A stretch of DNA of 64,000 nt, from positions 1-64,000 of the forward strand of contig LUVW01000005.1 of the NCBI GenBank assembly GCA_001661515.1, read 5' to 3'. Source of the stretch: Capniomyces stellatus. Taxonomy: Eukaryota; Kickxellomycota; Harpellomycetes; Harpellales; Legeriomycetaceae. The notes beneath the pieces were generated by a model that saw only the letters and a list, made by a program, of their open reading frames with translations, was not told the origin of the DNA and ran no database searches. A program made the translations under genes and the position numbers. Shown here piece after piece: positions 56,267-64,000 of this stretch. Each line of letters starts with the position of its first letter. Positions within the stretch are counted from its first letter, which is position 1.

Positions 56267-57010
56267 AGTGAAGATGGATAAAGTAAATAAATCAGATAAA
56301 GTAAATAAAACAGATAAAGCAGATAAAGTAAATAAATCAGTAAATTCGATTAAGCAAATAGAGAGAATAAAGCAGATAAACGCCAAGTCAACACCATCAA
56401 CCAATTATGGATCGAGTGGTCTATACATCTGAATATCTGTGCAGTTCCAAAATAAAGCGAGAACAATCAAACTGATTGTGGAAGTGGAAATGGAAGTGGA
56501 ATCGGTGCTAGATTTACAGGGTCTAGAATTTAAATTGGGATATGGATATGCCTGATTGTTCAAGTGGGCAGCAACAATGGCTGAATAAATGGGTGAATAG
56601 ACACTAGCCAATGTATTGGGAGTGTGTGATGTGGGGGCCGTGGACTTGGAAAGTGAAATAGAGCATTCGATCAAATTACATAACAATAACAATATAAATG
56701 ATAATAACAATTACAGTAATAATAAAAATGATAGTGATAATATGAATGATAATAACAATTACATATAAAATAAAATAATAAAGATAACAGTTACAATTAT
56801 GATGAAAATAATATGATATGATAAAGATAATCGCAATAACGATGAAAATAATAATATGATATGATAATGATAATAATAGTAACATATAACAATGGCAATT
56901 ATAATAATAATGGTAATGATACTGATACTGATAATGATGCTAATAATGATACTGATAATGATACTGATAATGATACTGATACTGATACTGATAATAAAAA
57001 CAAGACTAAC
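56267..57010. repeat. Low-complexity microsatellite tract
   Basis: First come degenerate copies of AGATAAAGTAAATAAATC (56267-56345). From 56690 follow imperfect AATAATAACAATTACA and GATAATGATACT units up to about 57000. Apparent open frames across it (VSVSLSVSL) are repeat artefacts. Confidence 0.8.
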
Positions 57011-57359
57011 AAATGGGAACGGATAATGGTATGAACAAACAGTAAATGCGAGTAAACAAGTGATCCTTGGATCATAGTACTAGACAAAAACACGAAACAC
57101 ACCGTGTTTATGCCATCAGGCATAGAAATTGGAGCAAAGACAGCGGAAACAGCGAAAGTAAACAACAGGCGGCAAATGGGGAGTGGTGAATGGTGATTGA
57201 TATGGTGCATTGAGCGCGTCCCAAAAACAAACAATGGAGCTGGCTCAGGATGTTTGTGTATATGTAGCACAATCGACACTTGGAGCAGCAAGAGAGGATT
57301 GGTGTATTTAAAAAGAGGGAGAAGAGGATGGAGTTTAAGAGATACAATAGTGGGTAGGT

Positions 57360-57470
57360 GCATTTATGAAGAAATAGAGATAATGATGGGTAGAAGCATA
57401 TATGGAGAGATAGGGAGGTAATGATGGGTAGAACCATTTATGAAGAGATAGAGAGACAATGGATATGGGA
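57360..57470. repeat. 38-bp tandem repeat
   Basis: About two and a half copies of a 38-bp unit beginning ATGATGGGTAGAAGCATATA, with copies differing at a few positions. Confidence 0.75.
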
Positions 57471-57557
57471 AGGGTAAACAATGTAAAGTAAACATGGACG
57501 CGAGTACGAGTTGAAAATACACTAAACAAACAATCAGAAACGGTAGAACCAATTATA

Positions 57558-57681
57558 GTAAGGTATGAAACACGAAAAACATGGGTGGTAAGAGTATAAA
57601 ATACGAAAAACACAGGCGGTAAGAGTATGAAACATAAACAAACATAGGCAGTAAAAGTATAAAACACGAAAAACACAGTTT
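57558..57681. repeat. 31-32 bp tandem repeat
   Basis: Four diverged copies of a unit of the type AGTATAAAACACGAAAAACACAGG(C/T)GGTA. Confidence 0.75.
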
Positions 57682-57752
57682 TATCAATTGTTAGTAGTAC
57701 ACAAATGGAAAAAAATCCTGAAAAACAAACAAACAGACATTTTGGAAAAACA

Positions 57753-57930
57753 TATAAATAGAGTGAGCTTCGCAGAATCCCTTCATTCCCTCATTCTCTC
57801 ATTTATTAGAATTTCAAAATCTTTTACCTAAATAAATTAATCTATTAGTAACTCCAATAAAAATAATATAATACACTATTAATAATACAAAATAATAATC
57901 TATTTTTTTTCGAAATATACCATGGGCCAA
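57753..57930 (+). promoter_or_regulatory. Promoter-like sequence without a gene
   Basis: TATAAATA at 57753 is followed by a C/T-rich then A-rich leader resembling the 5' UTRs of real genes in this window. The next ATG, at about 57921, opens only nine codons before a stop. It may be the promoter of a lost gene, of a non-coding transcript, or of the repeat block downstream. Confidence 0.25.
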
Positions 57931-58278
57931 TCCGGCCAGTTAAGGAGATAAATGTAGTGGTGCAGCCAACAACACTAGATCTGTCCGGGCCAAGCACAAG
58001 ATCAATATTTGCTAGCCAGTATTCTGTACCATGTTGTAGCGTGGAGTTGAGAAAGTTGGGCTGGCATAGAGCAGGCAGTGGTTTATAGTCGTTTACCTGG
58101 CGTATTGGTTAAAGTGTGTCAACACATGCTCTGACCAGTTATATCACCTGTTTATGGCTGTGGGTTACTGTTTGGTTATACTGTCGGTCAAGCACTTGAT
58201 AAAGCACTGTGAACAGGGTACAAGTATTGCTCGCGAGCATGGATATGAATGTATGGTTTTGGGTATTTGTGGTTTGTT
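57931..58278. other. Unassigned spacer before the 502-bp repeat
   Basis: About 350 bp of more GC-balanced sequence than its surroundings. No gene or family recognised. Confidence 0.5.
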
Positions 58279-59501
58279 GGAAAACGTTCTTGAGGAATGG
58301 CTATGAGGTAGCAGTCAGTTTGGTATTAGTAGGTATGGCTGGTAGCAATAAATCAACCACACTCACTGCAGTCACCAACTGGTGGCTGTGGTATGTAAGC
58401 GTCATAGCAAATTATTACATGGTCATCCGGGTTGGGAACGTTTATTGCTACAAAGAATTATCGAACACACTGGAGTGGCTGCTATTCTGAACACAGTTTG
58501 GGTCATAATGGACTGGTGATTAAGAACAGTTGGTTGGTGTTGCAGGCTATAGTTTGAGACGGAGTAAGAGCCAAGTGCCTGCAGGTTGATAGAGATAGTG
58601 CGAAAGCGGTATAGCTATCACTGAATGGACCACTTGACTGCGAAGAATTGATGGCTACCTGCACCACCACACACCTGTTTTGATTGTTGGTTTGTTTTGA
58701 TTTGAGCTATGTTTGGTTTCGTGGTTGTTATTCTGGATTGTTTTTTGTATTGCTATTGTGTTTCTGATCATAGTTTACTTGGAAAACGTTCTTGAGGAGT
58801 AATCATGAGGTAGCAGTCAGTTTGGCGTTAGTAGGTATGGCCGGTAGCAATAAATCAACCACACTCACTGCAGTCATCAACTGGTGGCTGTAGTATGTAA
58901 GCGTCATAGCAAATTATTACATGGTCATCCGGGTTGGGAACGTTTATTGCTACAAAGAATTATCGAACACACTGGAGTGGCTGCTATTCTGAACACAGTT
59001 TGGGTCATAATGGACTGGTGATTAAGAACAGTTGGTTGGTGTTGCAGGCTATAGTTTGAGACGGAGTAAGAGCCAAGTGCCTGCAGGTTGATAGAGATAG
59101 TGCGAAAGCGGTATAGCTATCACTGAATGGACCACTTGACTGCGAAGAATTGATGGCTACCTGCACCACCACACACCTGTTTTGATTGTTGGTTTGTTTT
59201 GATTTGAGCTATGTTTGGTTTCGTGGTTGTTATTCTGGATTGTTTTTTGTATTGCTATTGTGTTTCTGATCATAGTTTACTTGGAAAACGTTCTTGAGGA
59301 GTAATCATGAGGTAGCAGTCAGTTTGGCGTTAGTAGGTATGGCCGGTAGCAATAAATCAACCACACTCACTGCAGTCATCAACTGGTGGCTGTAGTATGT
59401 AAGCGTCATAGCAAATTATTACATGGTCATCCGGGTTGGGAACGTTTATTGCTACAAAGAATTACCGAACACACTGGAGTGGCTGCTATTCTGAACACAG
59501 T
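58279..59501. repeat. 502-bp tandem repeat, about 2.4 copies
   Basis: Copies start at 58279, 58781 and 59283 (each GGAAAACGTTCTTGAGGA), an exact 502-bp period. Copies 2 and 3 are nearly identical; copy 1 has a few differences. The third copy is cut by a single N at 59502. An open frame of 93 residues over copy 1 is broken in the later copies and lacks family features, so it is not a supported gene. This may be a satellite or subtelomeric-type repeat whose true copy number is collapsed by assembly. Confidence 0.9.
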
Positions 59502-59502
59502 N
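59502..59502. other. Scaffold join (single N) at the end of the tandem repeat
   Basis: A single N separates the incomplete third 502-bp repeat from unrelated sequence, so adjacency across it is not proven. Confidence 0.85.
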
Positions 59503-60505
59503 CTTAAACTAGCAGCTAGTCAAGAGCTCCAAATCAAATATCAATAATTAATTAAACTGAGAATTCAATATCCCTATTCCAGTTTTAAAGCCATATATTA
59601 ACGTAGAGTAATATAATGTACCTGGATAACAAAACACAACAACTAAAAAAAAGTAGGAACAAAAATAGGACCCAAGTGGAAAGACAAGCAGTCACAATAA
59701 ATGAGCTTAGGAGGGAGGAAAGCCTCAAAGAATCAACCAGGGCTACTAAAACAAAAACAAAAACAGTATTTGAGACAACATCAACAAGTAGAGAGGTGGA
59801 TTATATTGAAATGATCAGGTACTTTAGTGACAGCATATGGAGCACTGGTAGAAATACAAGAAAAAGTACCATACCTCCAAAAAAGATTTAAATATCGAGA
59901 GATGCTTCCAGAAGCTGACAGAGAGAAAGATCATAGATATATGAACAAACTCTCCGTTTTCCACTATATCTTGAACTCCACCAAGACAGCGGAAACAGCA
60001 AACAGTGATAACCACAAGAAAGTTGCAGTAGTAATCAAACCAATGGCAACCCTACTGTGAAAAGTAATTATTGGAGAGCCGGGTAAAGCAACAAGGATAA
60101 AAGACACAAAGGAAAAGGAAATAATCAGACCCTTCATCTTCAATTTTAACTACAAACCCCTGTTAACAGTAACCTTCGCAGACAAAACGCGAAAAGGAAT
60201 ACTAAACAAGGAACCTGATACAAGGCCAGGAACATAAAAGAATCATATTAAAAACACAGCAACAACCACAATACATGTGGAGGAAAAAGGAATTTGGAGT
60301 ACAGAGTGACAAACAGCAAAGAACAGCAAGAGAAAACAAATGACTTTATTCATAAAGATGCCCTGGAGATAATATTCATTTATAGCTAAACAAAGAACAT
60401 AGCTGACACCATCCAAACACTACCTGGAGTACCATGGCTGAAGGAATTCAGTCTTATAGAATACAAAGAGGAGGGAACAGCTGCATAATTAGCTGAGTTT
60501 AATTG

Positions 60506-61554
60506 CAGGCTAAGCTGACAAAGATCCAAAGAGAATAGAAGTATACCAGCAAAAAGAACGACTAGAATTATCAAGAGATTCACAGGGTTGGTAAAAGAGT
60601 TTGTAGAACTCTTCCTAGAAATAGCTGAGGCAGAAGTATATGGTCTAGAGACAAGCAACAAGCAGGCAAAAAGCGACAATATCCTCAACGGAGAAGATAT
60701 GGTCATAGGATCATGGAACCAACTGAAGGCAGGGGCACAACCTGCACACCAGCAGCCAAGTCGACGGATTGGACAAACAAGGGGATACATAACTTGGAAA
60801 ACAGGATCGAGAAGCTAATGGTGTGAAATGCACCAGAGCTGAAAACAACCACAGCCAACGAATACGTAATCAAANTGAAGGCAGGGGCACAACCTGCACA
60901 CCAGCAGCCAAGTCGACGGATTGGACAAACGAGGGGATACATAACTTGGAAAACAGGATCGAGAAGCTAATGGTGTGAAATGCACCAGAGCTGAAAACAA
61001 CCACAGCCAACGAATACGTAATCAAACACACAAAGGTTAAAGTATCAGACGTTAAAATAGCCAAAGTTACACAGAATAACAATGCTAAAAGACAGGAGCT
61101 GGTATAACTGAAGAATATCGGGTTAGCAAGAAAAGAGATCAAAAAAATGGAAGAAAAGGGATCAAAAGAATAGAAGAAAAGAGAATTCACATAAGAATAA
61201 TAAGGGGCAAGAATAAAACAAACAGGATGACACAGTTGTAGCCATACATGAAACCAAACTGACAGATAAGTTGCAAATATTCAAGTCAGAAGGGTACACA
61301 GCAGTAGAATCCAAGTTTGATTTCGCAATAGGAGGTACAGGACTGATGATTCAAGTTAAGGACACGCCAGAACTATAAGTAACGGGTGATAAAAGCAAAA
61401 TCAGCTGGATTTCAGCAACCATTTCAGGCAAGTGTGAAACAGACACACTGTTTAAACTAGTTGTAGTGAACGTACACATTCCTTGGTGCATACTGAGAAA
61501 GAAAAGAACAGTGGAGAAAGTAAATAAATTTCTTTGCAACACATCCAGCAAAAA
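60506..61554 (+). repeat. LINE-like segment, copy 1 (about 0.9 kb)
   Basis: Starts CAGGCTAAGCTGACAAAG and ends ACATCCAGCAAAAA. It is nearly identical to the segment at 61556-62464, apart from a 151-bp internal duplication around the N at 60875. Confidence 0.85.
60724..61026 (+). repeat. 151-bp direct duplication flanking a single N
   Basis: The sequence 60724-60874 is repeated at 60876-61026 with essentially one mismatch (AAACAAGGGG versus AAACGAGGGG), separated by one N. This is the signature of two overlapping contig ends scaffolded without merging, so the duplication is probably an artefact. Confidence 0.85.
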
Positions 61555-61555
61555 N

Positions 61556-62464
61556 CAGGCTAAGCTGACAAAGATCCAAAGAGAATAGAAGTATACCAGC
61601 AAAAGTACGGCTAGAATTATCAAGAGATTCACAGAGTTGGTAAAAGAGTTTGTAGAACTCTTCCTAAAAATAGCTGAGGCAGAAGTATATGGTCTAGAGA
61701 CAAGCAACAAGCAGGCAAAAAGCGACAATATCCTCAACGGAGAAGATATGGTCATAGGATCATGGAACCAACTGAAGGCAGGGGCACAACCTGCACACCA
61801 GCAGCCAAGTCGACGGATTGGACAAACAAGGGGATACATAACTTGGAAAACAGGATCGAGAAGCTAATAGTGTGAAATGCACCAGAGCTGAAAACAACCA
61901 CAGCCAACGAACACGTAATCAAACACACAAAGCTTAAAGTATCAGACTTTAAAATAGTCAAAGTTACACAGAATAACAATGCTAAAAGACAGAAGCTGGC
62001 TGGTATAACTGAAGAACATCGGGTTAACAAGAAAAGATATCAAACTTCAATAAAAAAAAAAGAAAAGATATCAAAAGAATGGAAGAAAAAAGAATTCACA
62101 TAAGAATAATAAGGGGCAAGAATAAAACAAACAGGATGACACAGTTGTAGCCATACATGGAACCAAACTGACAGATAAGTTGCAAATATTCAAGTCAGAA
62201 GGGTACACAGCAGTAGAATCCAAGTTTGATTTCGCAATAGGAGGTACAGGACTGATGATTCAAGTTAAGGACACGCCAGAACTATAAGTAACGGGTGATA
62301 AAAGCAAAATCAGCTGGATTTCAGCAACCATTTCAGGCAAGTGTAAAACAGACACACTGTTTAAACTAGTTGTAGTGAACGTACACATTCCTTGGTGCAT
62401 ACTGAGAAAGAAAAGAACAGTGGAGAAAGTAAATAAATTTCTTTGCAACACATCCAGCAAAAAT
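61556..62464 (+). repeat. LINE-like segment, copy 2 (about 0.9 kb)
   Basis: Near-identical to copy 1, including the same TAA stop within the endonuclease-like frame. It begins right after the N at 61555 and continues into unique LINE sequence. Confidence 0.85.
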
Positions 62465-62739
62465 TAACAAGACAAGGTCATAGTACTGAGAGACCACAGC
62501 ATGAATACGGTAAAAGCTCAGAGCTGGATGAGCAAAATAACTCCAGTTTACCAAAGAGCCGACACAAATAACACAAAGGAATCCAGGATGCAAGGATGAA
62601 AAAAGGAAACACACCAGACCACGTATTTTACTGTGAGATAAATAGTAGACCCAACAAGTCTAAAGTACTCAAAGATGTGAAGATGTTAGACCCCATACCA
62701 ATGATTAGCAACTGGCTGCTTGGAAGGTTTGACAAACCA

Positions 62740-62740
62740 N
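62740..62740. other. Scaffold join between LINE remnant and aminoacylase gene
   Basis: A single N separates LINE-like sequence from an exon of the aminoacylase gene that begins mid-codon, so the join is probably artificial and the gene's 5' exons are missing. Confidence 0.8.
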
Positions 62741-64000
62741 CACACACCGATGTGGTTCCAGTATTCGAGGTATGTATTCAGTTGATTTATGAACATAGTG
62801 ATGTATTTGTGTCTATGTCTGTTGGTTTGAATGTGTTGACGGATGTTTTAGTGAGTGTGAGGTGTCTTTTGTTGGTATACCCACATGATTTAACAATGTT
62901 GGCTGGATATACATATTGGCGCAAATGTATATCAGGAATTGTGGGACTATGACCCATTTGCCGCAACCCGTGTACAACAAGAAGATGGCAGCCACAGAAT
63001 ATTTGCACGTGGAGCCCAGGACATGAAGGTCACAGGCAGTTGGTAAGTGATTGTGTTGGTGTTGGTGTTGGTGATAGTGTTGGTGATAGTACCATAAAAC
63101 TGATGTATGCCTTACTAACAATCAGAGTCAAATTCAACTGGAATATAGCTACTTGGAGGCACTGAGAAAAATCAAACAGTCGGGAAAGCAGCTTCTCAGG
63201 AATGTATACGCAATCTACTCGCCAGACGAGGAGATTGGTGGTGAAGACGGTGTGGGGTCATTGGTTAACACCAAAGAATTTGAGGCACTGAACGCAGGTT
63301 TTGATGTTGATGAAGGTATTCCTTCGTTCAATGATAAAGCCATTGTTATGTCTGCCGAAAGAATAGTCAGGTAAATGCACAACCATTAGATCTACATTAC
63401 TTTTATTATTCAAAAAAAATGCTGAACTCTAGCTAACAACAGCAACTTGGATTTGCGGATCGATTTTTAGCGCGTGTACATTCACAGCACACGGAAACAC
63501 CGGTCACGGAAGCCAGTTCATTGAGGGAACAGCAATCGAAAAGCTTCTCCCTGTCATCAACGAGATGATGGATTTAAGAGCAGCTGAGTACAAAAAGTAC
63601 TTATCATATGCCCCAGCGTCTTTGATAATGCAAGGAAATGTCACGTCTATTAACTTGACCAAGTTGAGTGGAGGAAAGCAGCAAAATGTTGTTCCAGCCA
63701 CATACTCGGTTACATTTGACATCAGAGTCACACCAAACACAGATATTGTCGAGTTCAGAAATATGCTGAATGGTCTTGCTGAAAAGTATGGCGTCGAGTG
63801 CGAAGTCCACAGCACCGAAACCAAAAACCCAGTTACACTAATGGATGCATCTGACAAGTATATATCGACAATGAATAGAGTATTCAAAAACAGAGGCATC
63901 GAGTACGTTGAGATTATCTGCCCAGGTGCCACCGATGCTAGATATATGAGATACAAAGGAATCCCAGCTGTTGGTGCATGTCCGCTGCTTAATCATAAAC
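62741..64000 (+). CDS. ACY1: Aminoacylase-1-like M20 metallopeptidase, partial at both ends
   Basis: M20-family zinc enzyme expected to hydrolyse N-acyl-L-amino acids in the cytosol. Exons seen: <62741-62769, 62936-63042, 63128-63370 and 63471->64000, with consistent phases. The first partial exon gives HTDVVPVFE, carrying the zinc-ligand HxD. The next gives ELWDYDPFAATR and RGAQDMK with the bridging aspartate. Then come YLEALRKIK, the catalytic PDEEIGG glutamates, and DEG (zinc glutamate). The last exon has AHGNTGHGSQFIEGTAIEKL (lid/dimerisation domain), GNVTSINLTKLSGGKQQNVVPATY and PGATDARYMRYKGIPAVGACP. Motif order closely follows animal ACY1. The 5' end, some 75 residues, is lost at the N at 62740. 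The 3' end, including the last zinc histidine, lies beyond the window. A GTGTTGGTGTTGGTGATA repeat lies in the second intron. Confidence 0.92.
63050..63088. repeat. GTTGGTG(TTG/ATA) repeat in ACY1 intron
   Basis: Short tandem GTGTTGGTGTTGGTGATAGT units just after the donor of the intron following the RGAQDMK exon. Confidence 0.7.

Larger units (their letters stand above)
59616..62739 (+). mobile_element. Decayed LINE-like (non-LTR) retrotransposon, 5' part
   Basis: A series of broken frames. From 59616 to about 60240 there is a basic, Lys/Thr-rich ORF1-like segment with a frameshift near 59.83 kb and a stop near 60.06 kb. From 61226, and again from about 62128, there is a segment starting DTVVAIHETKLTDKLQIFKS and continuing GYTAVES, with later VVVNVHIPW. 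This resembles the N-terminal part of an apurinic-endonuclease (EEP) domain of non-LTR elements, where ET is the conserved metal site. A degenerate VIVLRDHSMN near 62.48 kb and TPDHVFYCEI with LDPIPMISNW near 62.61-62.72 kb fit later endonuclease motifs. Several stops interrupt it. No reverse transcriptase is visible, so it is a non-autonomous remnant or is cut by the scaffold join. Confidence 0.55.

Noticed and set aside
56899..57363. Minus-strand open frame with SVSVSLSVSL repeats
   Set aside because: It is a translation of the GATACTGATAAT microsatellite and flanking repeats, with no start context or homology-like blocks.
58209..58490. 93-residue open frame at the start of the 502-bp repeat
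   Set aside because: The frame is broken by stops in copies 2 and 3 of the repeat, so it is not maintained as coding sequence.
1..64000. Frequent ACTCGA/TCGAGT words in intergenic DNA
   Set aside because: Roughly two dozen occurrences are about what base composition predicts for a 6-mer on both strands of 64 kb, so no enrichment can be claimed.
1..64000. CRISPR array, operon or prokaryotic defence system
   Set aside because: The window is eukaryotic with spliced genes. The tandem repeats seen lack regularly spaced unique spacers.

Overview
The window looks like nuclear DNA of an AT-rich, intron-containing fungus. Introns are mostly short (about 75 to 260 nt) with GTAAGT-type donors. The gene set fits fungi: a HAP2/NF-YA subunit, a Dss1-like mitochondrial RNase, a Pmp47/Ant1-type peroxisomal ATP carrier and a PCL-like cyclin. 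It also has genes missing from budding yeast, such as the AARSD1 editing factor, mitochondrial 3-hydroxyacyl-CoA dehydrogenase, glycine C-acetyltransferase and a ZDHHC1/11-type palmitoyltransferase. That mix suggests an early-diverging lineage, perhaps Kickxellomycotina/Harpellales-like, but the placement is inference only.

Layout. 1-4.3 kb: AT-rich, no convincing gene. 4.3-10.3 kb: HAP2 (+), a glycine-rich RRM protein (-) and AARSD1 (+, four exons). 11.0 kb: an isolated mitochondrial-presequence exon with no visible body. 15.1-16.5 kb: NADP-isocitrate dehydrogenase (+). 17-19.2 kb: two assembly gaps in homopolymers. 19.9-26.4 kb: PCL-like cyclin (+), DHHC palmitoyltransferase (+) and glycine C-acetyltransferase (-). 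27.9-34.9 kb: AMP deaminase (+) facing a very long Dss1-like RNase (-). 36.7-39.1 kb: two near-duplicate mitochondrial 3-hydroxyacyl-CoA dehydrogenases, tail to tail. 41.6-43.2 kb: peroxisomal ATP carrier, six exons. 44.0-50.8 kb: a 2,201-residue protein of unknown function. 52.1-54.4 kb: a six-exon cytochrome P450. 54.4-62.7 kb: accessory, repeat-rich DNA with microsatellites, a 502-bp tandem repeat and a decayed LINE-like element, carrying single-N scaffold joins. 62.7-64.0 kb: a 5'-truncated aminoacylase-1 gene running off the end.

Functionally, much of the set is mitochondrial or peroxisomal metabolism. The two HADH copies and the ATP carrier form a fatty-acid-oxidation neighbourhood within 6.5 kb. 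NADP-IDH could supply NADPH. GCAT handles threonine/glycine carbon and AMP deaminase the purine nucleotide pool. This is ordinary eukaryotic synteny, not an operon. The most unusual items are the giant protein, the HADH inverted pair with signs of gene conversion, the long N-terminal extension on the Dss1-like RNase, the orphan presequence exon, and repeated sequences flanking the scaffold joins. All splice models were made by eye from reading-frame continuity and GT/AG sites.
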